Assembly: GCF_900698855.1 (NCBI RefSeq)
Contig: NZ_LR217698.1
Coordinates: 124,001-188,000, forward strand
Reading direction: 5' to 3'
Source: Erwinia_E haradaeae_F
Lineage (GTDB): Bacteria > Pseudomonadota > Gammaproteobacteria > Enterobacterales > Enterobacteriaceae
Length of the DNA: 64,000 bases
Shown here: positions 28,883 to 38,376 of the stretch, piece by piece
How the letters are laid out: each line of letters begins with the position of its first letter
Numbering within the stretch: the first letter of the stretch is position 1
Made by a program: the position numbers and the translations under genes
The notes under the pieces: model-generated
The model's database searches: none
The model's input: only the letters and a program-made list of their open reading frames with translations
Told to the model about the DNA's origin: nothing

Positions 28883-29983
28883 TTAGAATTGATAGATTAA
28901 ACCAACGGCTACGGTATCATCAGTATTAATCTGTGCTTTATTAGTAAAGTCATTTTTATCCAATAGATTGATTTTGTAATCTACGTAGGTTAATAATTTA
29001 GAATTAAAATTATAGTAGGTAGCTAAATCAATATATTTATATAAATCTTGTTTTCCTAATTTGCTAATTTTTTTTCCGATAGATTGAAGGTAAGCTAGAG
29101 ATGGACGAAGTCCGCAGTTAGACTTATATTGTGCAACTGCTTCAAACTTCTGCTCTTTGTCAACCATTCCTTCGTGTTTAGTAGACTCAGTCGTAGTTTT
29201 GATATAAGTATTATTTCGAGTTTCACCATACATTGCTGCTACATAAACATTATGTGCGTCATACTTCATTGCAGTGGCCCATGTTTCAGCAGTTTTTTTA
29301 CCATTAGAAAAGTATGCTGCTTCTTGATCTTTTGTTCTATCTGCATGCGTGTAAGCCGCAGATATTGCTACTCCAACTGGAGTAGCATAAGTTATAGAAC
29401 TACCTATACCACTTCCATTTTCTGTACGAATTCCATGAGAATGTGTATTATTATTATTTTTTCTTTGATACTGTAGGGCAATATCTAAACCGTCAAGTAA
29501 GCCAAAAAGATTACTGTTTCGGTAGGTGACGAGATCATTGGATCGACCAACCATCCCATTATCAGAATAAGCAGAGTTGCCACCGGATGATGGTAGGATG
29601 TTAGTCCATGATAGAGGATCGTAACCTACTCCATAGTTACGACCATAGTCAATTGTTCCATAATTAGAAAATTTTACACCAGCAAACCCAAGACGTGTTT
29701 GAGAACCTGATGTAGCGTCTGTTTCAGGAAGATTGGTTTGAATATTATATTCCCATTGTCCGTAACTTGTTAGAAAATCGTTTATTTGACTTTCTCCTTT
29801 AAACCCAAAACGAAGATAAGAGTTATCATTATCATCGTTTAGATTTTTAGAGAATTGATGACCTAAATTAATGGTACCATATAGATTGATTTTATTACCA
29901 TCTTTATTATAGATTTCTTCAGCATTAGCAGCCCCTGCTGCAAGCAGGGCTGGTAGCACTACTGCAAAAATTTTGTTTTTCAT
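28883..29983 (-). CDS. ompF: Outer membrane trimeric porin, OmpF/OmpC family
   Basis: General porins form beta-barrel trimers that let small solutes cross the outer membrane. The 366-aa precursor has a clear signal peptide (1-21, cleavage after AANA), then EEIYNKDGNKINLYG, the family N-terminus. Repeated aromatic beta-strands follow, as does the constriction-loop region with SWTNILPSSGG. It ends in the C-terminal Phe (LIYQF) recognised by the BAM machinery. asnS lies just upstream, as ompF does in E. coli, which supports the ompF name; sequence alone would not separate OmpF, OmpC and PhoE. A GAGG ribosome-binding site lies about 11 nt before the ATG. Confidence 0.93.
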   Translation of the reverse strand: MKNKIFAVVLPALLAAGAANAEEIYNKDGNKINLYGTINLGHQFSKNLNDDNDNSYLRFGFKGESQINDFLTSYGQWEYNIQTNLPETDATSGSQTRLGFAGVKFSNYGTIDYGRNYGVGYDPLSWTNILPSSGGNSAYSDNGMVGRSNDLVTYRNSNLFGLLDGLDIALQYQRKNNNNTHSHGIRTENGSGIGSSITYATPVGVAISAAYTHADRTKDQEAAYFSNGKKTAETWATAMKYDAHNVYVAAMYGETRNNTYIKTTTESTKHEGMVDKEQKFEAVAQYKSNCGLRPSLAYLQSIGKKISKLGKQDLYKYIDLATYYNFNSKLLTYVDYKINLLDKNDFTNKAQINTDDTVAVGLIYQF

Positions 29984-30310
29984 AATTTTATTAACCTCAT
30001 TGGAGTGATTGTCTAGATACCTGATACCTAATTCTGTCGATAATAATTTTTACACGATTTTCAGGAAGTTTAGTCCCTTATTTTTCTCTATCTATGGAGA
30101 TCTTATCATTGGTATCTAGATTAATCTAGTCTGAAAATAACGCTAATCTTTTATTTTATCAAAATAACAACATTAAGGATAAATCTATTATCTATAATAG
30201 TTGTATTTAAGTTTTTAAAATAAAATTAAAAATTTTAAAAATTAGTGTATTAAGTGATGTTAGGAATTATATCTATTACTAGATTTTTATATTGTTATAT
30301 TTTGATTACT
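29984..30310 (-). promoter_or_regulatory. Porin gene leader and promoter region
   Basis: This 327-bp leader has no gene. Read on the minus strand it ends AATGAGGTTAATAAAATT before the ATG, like the E. coli ompF leader (AATGAGGGTAATAAAT) that is targeted by the MicF RNA. A 14-bp perfect palindrome, CTAGATTAATCTAG, lies at 30116-30129. The 10-mer TCTAGATACC (30012-30021) recurs as its exact reverse complement at 30111-30120, giving a possible paired operator or long-range stem. No OmpR consensus could be assigned with confidence. Confidence 0.45.
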
Positions 30311-31699
30311 TTAGAAGTCTATATGACGCGGCGTTCGTGGAAAAGCAATCACATCCCTAACATTATTAATGCCACTAATATAAGAAATTAAGCGTTCGAA
30401 ACCTAGTCCAAATCCAGAATGTGGCACAGTACCGTAACGGCGTAGATCGCGATACCACCAATAATCCTCTTTGTTCATGTTTCTTTCTAGTAATCGTTGG
30501 TCTAAGATTTCAAGACGTTCTTCTCGTTGAGATCCGCCAATAATTTCTCCGATCCCTGGAGCCAGAATATCCATAGCTGCTACGGTGCATCCATCTGGAT
30601 TCATTCGCATATAAAAAGCTTTAATGTTTTTTGGATAGTTTTTTATTATTACTGGTGATTGACAATAGTACTCAGTGATATATCGCTCGTGTTCTGATGA
30701 TAAGTCTAATCCCCATCGAATGGGATGGTTGAATTTTGTTTTCGAGGTGAGTAAAATTTTTATAGCTTCAGAATAATCAATGTGTATAAAATCGGTTGTG
30801 ATTAAATTATTTAATCGGAGTATGAGACTTTTTTTTGTGTATTGAGCCAGGAAGGATAAGTCTTCAGAATGTTTAGAAAGTATAGTAGTACAGATGTATT
30901 TCATCATAGATTCAGCTAAGGCTGCTATTTCTTCTAGATTAAAAAAAGCTACTTCAGGTTCTAGCATCCAGAATTCTGCCAGATGTCGACTAGTATTTGA
31001 TTTTTCTGCTCTAAAGGTAGGGCCGAAAGTATAAATTTTTGAGATAGCACTGGCATAGGCTTCAGCATTTAACTGTCCAGAGACAGTTAGGAATGCTTCT
31101 TGCCCGAAGAAGTCCATGTTATAGTTAACTTTTCCATCTTGTGTACGGGGTAGATTCTCCATATTTAAAGTAGAGACACGAAACATGTCTCCAGCCCCTT
31201 CACTATTTGCAGAGGTAATTAGTGGTGTCGATACCCAGAAAAATCCTTGTTCGTTTAAAAAGTGATGTATAGAGTATGCTGCGGTATGTCGTATGCGCGC
31301 TACCGCGCCAATTAAGTTAGTACGTGGTCGGAGGTGGGCCATTTCACGTAAATATTCAATACTATGAGCTTTTGAAGACATTGGGTAACTATCTGGATTT
31401 TCTACCCATCCTATTACCTTGATATTAATAGCTTGAATTTCAAAATACTGACCTTTTCCTTGTGACTCTATAACCTTACCTCTTACTTCTAATGAGCAAC
31501 CAGTGGTGAGATTTAGTATTTCATATTCTTTTTGATTTACAACAATCTGAATTGTATTAAAGCAGGAGCCATCATAAAGAGAAATGAAGGAAATACCAGT
31601 TTTTAGTTTTCTTTGAGTACGAACCCAACCTCGAATAGTTACTTCCTTTTCTATGGAAAACCGTTCTTGTAGGAGATCAGATATAGATATAACATTCAT
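30311..31699 (-). CDS. asnS: Asparaginyl-tRNA synthetase
   Basis: AsnRS is a class II synthetase that charges tRNA-Asn. The 462-aa protein (E. coli 466) has an N-terminal OB-fold anticodon-binding domain (VTIRGWVRTQRKLKTGISFISL), class II motif 2 around GPTFRAEKSNTSRHLAEFWMLEPE, and motif 3 GFGLGFERLISYISGINNVRD near the end, closing with FPRTPRHIDF. Its presence argues for direct charging rather than the GatCAB amidotransferase route. It lies 327 bp upstream of the porin gene on the same strand, as in E. coli. Confidence 0.96.
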   Translation of the reverse strand: MNVISISDLLQERFSIEKEVTIRGWVRTQRKLKTGISFISLYDGSCFNTIQIVVNQKEYEILNLTTGCSLEVRGKVIESQGKGQYFEIQAINIKVIGWVENPDSYPMSSKAHSIEYLREMAHLRPRTNLIGAVARIRHTAAYSIHHFLNEQGFFWVSTPLITSANSEGAGDMFRVSTLNMENLPRTQDGKVNYNMDFFGQEAFLTVSGQLNAEAYASAISKIYTFGPTFRAEKSNTSRHLAEFWMLEPEVAFFNLEEIAALAESMMKYICTTILSKHSEDLSFLAQYTKKSLILRLNNLITTDFIHIDYSEAIKILLTSKTKFNHPIRWGLDLSSEHERYITEYYCQSPVIIKNYPKNIKAFYMRMNPDGCTVAAMDILAPGIGEIIGGSQREERLEILDQRLLERNMNKEDYWWYRDLRRYGTVPHSGFGLGFERLISYISGINNVRDVIAFPRTPRHIDF

Positions 31700-32609
31700 A
31701 TGAGCCTCTAAATATTTATCTCAATATAAATAAGATGGATTAGCCTACATTTTATGCTATCTTGTATTACTGATCAGTAGGAGGTGTGTGTATAATTTTA
31801 TTTTGTAAATATCGAATGAAGAATAATTTAATATTGTCACATCATTAATTTTTGAGTGTACTTTCGTTCGTTTTAGTACATTAAAATTTATTTTATATGA
31901 ATTACCGTATTAACATTTATTTTTTTAAACTAAATATACGATTTTAAAATATTTCCGTTTAATTTAGCAATTTCTTATTCACTGATCAGAATAATTTTTG
32001 AATTTACTTAATGTTTATGTAAGTAAGAATATAACTATAATACATATTTAGTATTGTATACTACAACATAACTGTATAGTTCAACTATATTTGACATCAA
32101 GAACAGATCAGAAAACCTCTTGGTTAAGAATATTTGTAAGAATATTTTTGAGCAAGTATTTTATATTTTCATGTATAATGGTAATCTTAGAGATCCGTTT
32201 ATTCATGTAATATAAGAATTAAAATATGTGCTTATAAGATATATTATACTTGTATTTCATTTCCTGATAGAATGAGAAATAAATTGAATATATTCTTTCT
32301 TTAAGCTATTTATTTTAATATGACGGAAAGATCTTATGATTTTATATTAAGATTTAATTTTTAATAATAGTTTTTAAAAAATTAATGATTTAACAGTAGA
32401 GTTATTTTCTGGAATACTAAAAAGATTATTTTTATAAATAAATGTTCTTTTAGTTTAGTTTTCTTGATCATTTAGTTAATTCTTATATAAATAAGATGTA
32501 GATACTATACTATCTAAATATATCATTATGTTAATTTTTATTAACATCGATATTAACTAACGTATAGATCAGTAATTATTGAGATCTACACTTTGAATTT
32601 ATACTCTGG
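31700..32609. other. Spacer between rlmB and asnS
   Basis: This 910-bp spacer has no supportable gene. In E. coli pncB lies upstream of asnS on this strand, but no remnant could be recognised. Confidence 0.55.
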
Positions 32610-33359
32610 TTATACTATAGTTGGTTGAAACATCCTTTGTCGCACTGCTTCATAGAGACAAATACCAGTTGCCACTGATAAATTAAGCGAAGGAGTCGCT
32701 CCCATCATGGGAATATTAATTAATTCATTACAGTGTTCTAGAGTTAGACGGCGAATTCCCTTTTCTTCTCCTCCCATCACTAATGATAATCGTCCAGTCA
32801 TGTTGCTTTGGTATAGATTTTTTTGAGCTTTTTCAGTGGCTCCGATAATCCAAATATTTTCTTTTTGTAAAGCTCTCATTATCCGAGCTAAATTGGTAAC
32901 ACGAATTAAAGGTATGTACTCAGTTGCGCCACTTGCAGCCTTTTTTGCTACAGCATTTAATGGTGCTGTGCGGTCTTTTGGAATAATTACAGCATGAATA
33001 CCGGCAGAATAAGCGCTGCGTATACAGGCACCAAGATTATGTGGATCAGTGACACCATCTAAGATCAGAAAAAATGGATTTTTTAGATTAGTTATTAGAT
33101 TTTTAAGGTCGTTTTCTTTATAGAGAAGATCTGTTTGCGTAAATGCTATAATACCTTGATGTGCCGCTCCTCTTGATTGAGTATCCAGTTGATTTTTATT
33201 GACTTTTATAATTATAATATTATGAGATTGGAGTTTTTCGATTAAAGTTTTTATACGATGATCTGTACGGGTTATACTGATTAACACTTTTTCAATATGT
33301 GTAGGTTTCTGTTCAAGAAGAGCATTAATTGCGTGAATACCAAAAACTATTGGACTCAT
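32610..33359 (-). CDS. rlmB: 23S rRNA (guanosine-2'-O-)-methyltransferase RlmB
   Basis: RlmB 2'-O-methylates G2251 of 23S rRNA using SAM. The 249-aa SPOUT (trefoil-knot) enzyme has an N-terminal substrate-binding domain (FGIHAINALLEQ), then motif 1 ILDGVTDPHNLGACIRSAYSAG, motif 2 LVMGGEEKGIRRLT and motif 3 IPMMGATPSLNLSVATGICLYEA, closely following E. coli. It lies downstream of rnr on the same strand, as in E. coli, but with a longer gap (357 bp). Confidence 0.95.
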   Translation of the reverse strand: MSPIVFGIHAINALLEQKPTHIEKVLISITRTDHRIKTLIEKLQSHNIIIIKVNKNQLDTQSRGAAHQGIIAFTQTDLLYKENDLKNLITNLKNPFFLILDGVTDPHNLGACIRSAYSAGIHAVIIPKDRTAPLNAVAKKAASGATEYIPLIRVTNLARIMRALQKENIWIIGATEKAQKNLYQSNMTGRLSLVMGGEEKGIRRLTLEHCNELINIPMMGATPSLNLSVATGICLYEAVRQRMFQPTIV

Positions 33360-33716
33360 ATTGGACCTTTTAAAAACAGTAAAGATAATTAAAGTATTAA
33401 GAGTTTTTTTAATTTAAACAATTTTAATTAGGAGTCTATAAGTTTTTTAAATTTTTAGTAGGTATTCATTGTCATTTCTCTTTTGTCATCGATAAGAAAG
33501 TTCGTCAATTTTTTTTAAGAATGAACAGTATTATCGGTTGAAATTTTTGGTCTTCAAGAGAATTTAACTTCCCATAAAGTAAGCTCGTAGGTTGATTTTT
33601 ATTAAAAACATACAGCACTAGATATAATTTGATATTTTAACCTAAAAACTTAGCTAGTTTGTTAGAAGGCACTTCTTTTATACATAAGGAAGGACGATGT
33701 TGTCTTTTAGTTTTAA
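33360..33716. other. Spacer between rnr and rlmB
   Basis: This 357-bp spacer has no gene. In E. coli the two genes are much closer, so it seems to have grown, or the spacing has not been pruned. I saw no clear terminator. Confidence 0.5.
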
Positions 33717-35963
33717 TTATTTTTTAGTTCTAGTAGGCTTATCAAAGTTAATATTTGCTGGAGATAATCTGTCATTGTTAGAGATAAGAGAAAAATGGAT
33801 CTTACGCTCTTCGAGATGTACGAAATCAATTTGTACTTCCACTTGATCGCCTAGGCGATAAGTTACATGACTACATTCTCCGATTAATCGTTGTCCCACT
33901 GAATCAAAATGGTATTGGTCATTCTTTAGTGTGGAAATATGCACTAATCCATCAATAAATAGGTTACTAAGTCGAACAAAGAATCCAAAATTTGTTACTG
34001 TGGAGATTACTCCATTAAATATTTCTCCTATTCGATCTTTTATAAAATCACACTTAAGCCAATCTATTACATCACGTGTAGCTTGATCGGCTCGTCGTTC
34101 TGTCATAGAACAGTGCTGACCAAATTGTAGCATTTGTGATATGGTATAATGGTAACCGCCAGTTTGTGTGAGCTTATTTTTTAATTTATCGGTGTTTTTT
34201 GATAACACATATTTAATTGCGCGATGCATAAGAAGATCAGGATATCGTCGGATTGGTGAGGTAAAATGTGCATAAGATTTTAGTGCTAAGCCAAAATGTC
34301 CACGATTTTCTGAGTCGTATACTGCTTGTTTCATAGAGCGTAAAAGTAAATTCTGAATCATTTCATAATCTGAACGTCCGCTGATTTTTTTAAGTAAATA
34401 TGCATAATCTAATGGCTCTGGTTTCTCACCACCAAGCAATGTTAATCCTAATTCATTGAGGATTGATCGAAAACTTTTAATATTATCATCTATTGGTCGA
34501 TCATGATCTCTGAATAATGCTGGTTCATTATGTTTTTCCACAAACAGTGCAGATGCAATATTTGCAAGAATCATACATTCTTCAATTAGTTTATGTGCAT
34601 CATTACGCATGGTCTTTTCAACACGTTCAATACGATAATTGGTATTAAAAATAAATTTTGGTTCTTCTATTTCAAGTGAGATCCCACCGCGTTCTTCCCG
34701 TGATTTCTCTAGTTTGACATATAGATTGTGCAATGTTTCTAAATTGTTGATGATTGGTTTATATTTCTTTCGTAGTGGTTGGTCACCTTGTAAAATCCTC
34801 CAAACTGTATTATAGGTTAGTTGAGCAAAAGAGCGCATAATTGCTTCGTAGTGTTTATAGTCTAATAATCTTCCATGTGAGGAAATTGTCATTTCGCATA
34901 CTACACAAAGACGATCTACTTTTGGATTCAGTGAGCATAAATTATTAGAAAGTACTTCTGGTAACATGGGAATTACTTGTGACGGAAAATACACTGAGGT
35001 TCCACGATTGATTGCCTCTTTATCTAGAAGAGTCCCGGGTCGCACGTAATAACTAACGTCAGCAACAGCTACCCATAATCGCCACCCCCCCTTTTTTTGG
35101 GCTCTACAAAATACTGCGTCATCAAAGTCAGACGCATCATCTCCATCGATTGTCACCAATGGAAGAGCTCGAAGATCAACACGTCTATTTTTAGCGTCTA
35201 TCGGTATTGTTGTATTTATTTTTTCTGCTGCTTTTTTTACCTCCTTGGACCATTTATGTGGAAGATTGTGTACTCGAAGAGCAATATTAATAGCCATATT
35301 TGTGTTCATTTGATTACCAAGTACTTCAACTATTTCTCCCAGAGCTGGATTGCGACGACTAGGGCGTTCCGTTAATAGCACAACTACTATCGAGCCAATA
35401 TTTATCTTTATTTTTCTTTTTTCCTGGATCAGAATATGGAAACCAAGACGATTATCGTTTGGTATAACAAAATCTCCTGTGGTATTACTTAAGTAACGTC
35501 CTACAATATGGTTATTTCGAGGCTCAATAATACGTACTACACATGCTTCAAAGCGTCCTTTTCGATTGATACCCATTTCTTGTGCAAGAATAATGTCTCC
35601 ATGTAGACATGTTTTCATTTGTTCGCTAGATAGGTATAAATCATCCTGCCTTCCTACGACGCGCAAAAAACCAAAACCATCTCGATGTCCAATAACTTTT
35701 CCTTTTATTAAGAGGTTCGCGTGTTGTGGAACAGCATATCCACTCCGTGGAGTAAACATTAGCTGCCCATCGCGCTCCATTGCCCTTAATCGTCTGCGAA
35801 GTGCTGCAGTTTTTTCTTCTCCACTAATTCCTAAGTTTTGTGCAAGTTCTGAGCGTCGGGTTGGTTGTGTGCGTTGTTTGATATTACTCAGGATATACTC
35901 ACGGCTAGGAATAGGATCTCCATATTTTTTAGTTTCGCGCTCCTCAAAGGGGTCGTGTGGCAT
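33717..35963 (-). CDS. rnr: Ribonuclease R
   Basis: RNase R is a 3'-5' processive exoribonuclease that can digest structured RNA. The 748-aa protein shows an N-terminal helix-turn-helix region (SREYILSNIKQRTQPTRRSEL), cold-shock domains, and the RNB catalytic domain with the acidic cluster TIDGDDASDFDDAVF (the E. coli active-site aspartates) and HFTSPIRRYPDL. A C-terminal S1 domain (FNGVISTVTNFGFFVRL) follows. E. coli RNase R is 813 aa: the lysine-rich tail is almost entirely missing here, the protein ending soon after the S1 domain with FDKPTRTKK. The order purA-rnr-rlmB matches E. coli minus nsrR. Confidence 0.96.
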   Translation of the reverse strand: MPHDPFEERETKKYGDPIPSREYILSNIKQRTQPTRRSELAQNLGISGEEKTAALRRRLRAMERDGQLMFTPRSGYAVPQHANLLIKGKVIGHRDGFGFLRVVGRQDDLYLSSEQMKTCLHGDIILAQEMGINRKGRFEACVVRIIEPRNNHIVGRYLSNTTGDFVIPNDNRLGFHILIQEKRKIKINIGSIVVVLLTERPSRRNPALGEIVEVLGNQMNTNMAINIALRVHNLPHKWSKEVKKAAEKINTTIPIDAKNRRVDLRALPLVTIDGDDASDFDDAVFCRAQKKGGWRLWVAVADVSYYVRPGTLLDKEAINRGTSVYFPSQVIPMLPEVLSNNLCSLNPKVDRLCVVCEMTISSHGRLLDYKHYEAIMRSFAQLTYNTVWRILQGDQPLRKKYKPIINNLETLHNLYVKLEKSREERGGISLEIEEPKFIFNTNYRIERVEKTMRNDAHKLIEECMILANIASALFVEKHNEPALFRDHDRPIDDNIKSFRSILNELGLTLLGGEKPEPLDYAYLLKKISGRSDYEMIQNLLLRSMKQAVYDSENRGHFGLALKSYAHFTSPIRRYPDLLMHRAIKYVLSKNTDKLKNKLTQTGGYHYTISQMLQFGQHCSMTERRADQATRDVIDWLKCDFIKDRIGEIFNGVISTVTNFGFFVRLSNLFIDGLVHISTLKNDQYHFDSVGQRLIGECSHVTYRLGDQVEVQIDFVHLEERKIHFSLISNNDRLSPANINFDKPTRTKK

Positions 35964-36448
35964 TTGGGTTTTCTCCGGTTCTTTTGATACATTACGGCCA
36001 TGTATTGTTTCAGTATAATATGGTAAAGTGGATGGTTATTTTAATACAAAAATTAAGACACATGGTTTTGATCTATTTTAAAATACCTTTCATTATCTTA
36101 ACATCATTTCATTGTAAGAAAGAACTTTAGGGCTATATGGACAGACAATAAGTATTGCTTCTATGAATCCGAGCGTTGATTTTCTTCTATAAAAAATTAT
36201 CTTAGATAAAAGGAGATGTATTTTATTTTAGGTTTGGTGACTTAATTATCACTGATTTTAATATTTTGTAATATTTTCAAGAATATTAATGAATGTTGTA
36301 CATTTATGGGCATAACTAATTGAGATTGAGAAGTTTTATCTAATTAATTTTCTATTAGCTAACGATAATTCAAGATATTATAGAAATATAGTATTGATTA
36401 ATGTAATCTAAAAATAGATGTCATTAATATCTTAGCTTATTTATAAAC
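35964..36448. other. Spacer between purA and rnr (site of lost nsrR)
   Basis: This 485-bp spacer has no intact gene. In E. coli nsrR (about 426 bp) is here in the same orientation, so the spacer is about the size of the lost gene. A possible remnant is listed separately. Confidence 0.55.
36160..36215 (-). pseudogene. nsrR: Possible nsrR 3' remnant
   Basis: On the minus strand GATAAT is followed by GAAGAAAATCAACGCTC, which could code D-N...E-E-N-Q, matching the order of DN and EENQ near the NsrR C-terminus (LDNYTLADLVEENQPLYK). The frame between the two parts is shifted and shortened. Position and strand agree with purA-nsrR-rnr in E. coli. The match is short, so this is only suggestive. Confidence 0.3.
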
Positions 36449-37747
36449 TTAGATATCAAGTGGATGTCGTATAATTATTGTTTGATTACGATCTGGTCCA
36501 GTAGAGATCATATCTATTAAAACTCCAGTGACTTCCTCTACACGCTGAATATAATTTATTGCTTCACGCGGAAGAGATTCTAAATATTTTGCTCCAAAGG
36601 TTGGTCTTTTCCATCCAGGCATTGTTTCATAAATTGGTTCGATTCTTTCCCAGTCTTCAGTAGTTAATGGTGTAGTGTTTGTTTGACGTCCATCTGGCAA
36701 GCGATATCCTACACATATTTTTACTTCTGGTAAGTTGTCTAAGACGTCTATCTTTGTGATACAACAGCTGGATAGCGCATTGATTTGCACTGCTTTTCGG
36801 ATTGCAACTGCGTCTAGCCATCCAGTACGACGACGTCGTCCAGTTGTTGCACCAAACTCATTACCTTGTTTACATAAAAAGTCGCCAGTTTTATCAAATA
36901 ATTCAGTTGGAAATGGTCCTGCACCTACTCGAGTTGAATAGGCTTTCATAACTCCTAGAGAATAATCCAGATAACTTGGGTTAATTCCTGATCCAGATGT
37001 TACTCCCCCTAACGTTGTGCTAGAAGAGGTGACGTATGGATAGGTTCCATGATCAATGTCTAACAGTGCGCCTTGGGCTCCTTCAAAGATAATTACATCG
37101 CCGCGTTTTTGTGCAGATGATAGAATTTCAGTTACATCTGCTACCATATTAGTAATAGTGTCAGCAGTAGCGATGAGGTTTTCGAAAACTTTCTGATAAT
37201 CTACTGCTTTAACTTTGTAGTAGTTTACTAACTGAAAGTTATGATATTCCATGGCGTCTTGTAGTTTTGATGATAATGTTGATCTATGAAATAAATCACT
37301 CACACGAAGACCTCGTCTAGCTACTTTGTCTTCATAGGCTGGTCCGATTCCACGTTTAGTTGTTCCTATTGCTTTCAGACCACGAGCTGCTTCACGAGCC
37401 ATGTCTAAAGCTATATGATAATCAAGAATTAGTGGACAGGCCTCAGAGATAAATAGGACATTTTGAACAGATATATCGCGTTCTTCTAGACTTTTAATTT
37501 CTTGCAATAGCGCCAATGGTGATAAGACCACTCCATGTCCAATTATACTGATTACGTTATGACGTAGGATTCCTGAGGGAATTAAGTGAAGAATAGTTTT
37601 TTTACCATTAACAACTAATGTATGGCCTGCGTTATGACCACCTTGATAACGTACTACGTATTTCGCGCGTTCAGTGAGAATGTCAACAATTTTACCCTTT
37701 CCTTCATCACCCCATTGAGCGCCGAGTACTACGATATTTTTTTTCAT
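36449..37747 (-). CDS. purA: Adenylosuccinate synthetase
   Basis: PurA converts IMP and aspartate to adenylosuccinate with GTP, the first committed step to AMP. The 432-aa protein matches E. coli length and motifs: P-loop-like QWGDEGKGK with Asp14, GGHNAGHT with His42, GTTKRGIGPAYEDK, FEGAQGALLDIDHGTYPYVTSS, and TTTGRRRRTGWLDAVA-like stretch ATTGRRRRTGWLDAV. The aspartate it uses could come from AspC, encoded next door. It has no close upstream partner. Confidence 0.97.
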   Translation of the reverse strand: MKKNIVVLGAQWGDEGKGKIVDILTERAKYVVRYQGGHNAGHTLVVNGKKTILHLIPSGILRHNVISIIGHGVVLSPLALLQEIKSLEERDISVQNVLFISEACPLILDYHIALDMAREAARGLKAIGTTKRGIGPAYEDKVARRGLRVSDLFHRSTLSSKLQDAMEYHNFQLVNYYKVKAVDYQKVFENLIATADTITNMVADVTEILSSAQKRGDVIIFEGAQGALLDIDHGTYPYVTSSSTTLGGVTSGSGINPSYLDYSLGVMKAYSTRVGAGPFPTELFDKTGDFLCKQGNEFGATTGRRRRTGWLDAVAIRKAVQINALSSCCITKIDVLDNLPEVKICVGYRLPDGRQTNTTPLTTEDWERIEPIYETMPGWKRPTFGAKYLESLPREAINYIQRVEEVTGVLIDMISTGPDRNQTIIIRHPLDI

Positions 37748-38376
37748 TTTATAAAATCACCGATTTCTTAAAAATATTGCAAGATGATCACTTTTCTTGA
37801 ATGGTTTATAAGATACGCAAACAAGAGTTGATTAAATACTTTGTATTCTTTGTAATGATTTTTATTTTTCTTTAATATATATTGTTAGTAGATTATATGT
37901 TTTTAAAAAAAATTACATTGTTTATCAAGTTAATTGGATTTTTTAATTAGTTGACAGTAGCATAAATATAACGTGATATACATTTAGTTATATACTTTGT
38001 TGTATCTGTATTAAATATAATTTATTGATATAAGAATTCACGGAATGTATACTTTCTATGAGAGTTATTAGAGTACTTTATTGATAGGATGGTTTGATGG
38101 AAAGCATGAAAAAAAGGTGTGTGTATTATATATATTTATAATACGATTATTAGAGGATTTAGTAATTTTTTTAATAGATCTCTCAATTTATATATTATTT
38201 CTTATTTAAGATTAATATTAGTCTTAGTTATATAATGAGACTTTAGTTTTGATTTAGTAGGTATTTTGGTGTAATTACTACCTAATGTTTTTCTGTTTTA
38301 TATTATTTTAATTTAGGTAATATGGATTTCTTTTCGTAAAAGTATAGTTACTTTAGACATACATAGTGCACTGAAA
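37748..38376. other. Spacer between aspC and purA
   Basis: This 629-bp spacer has no supportable gene. It must contain the purA promoter on the minus strand. yjeT and hflC, the enteric upstream neighbours, were not recognised. Confidence 0.5.
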
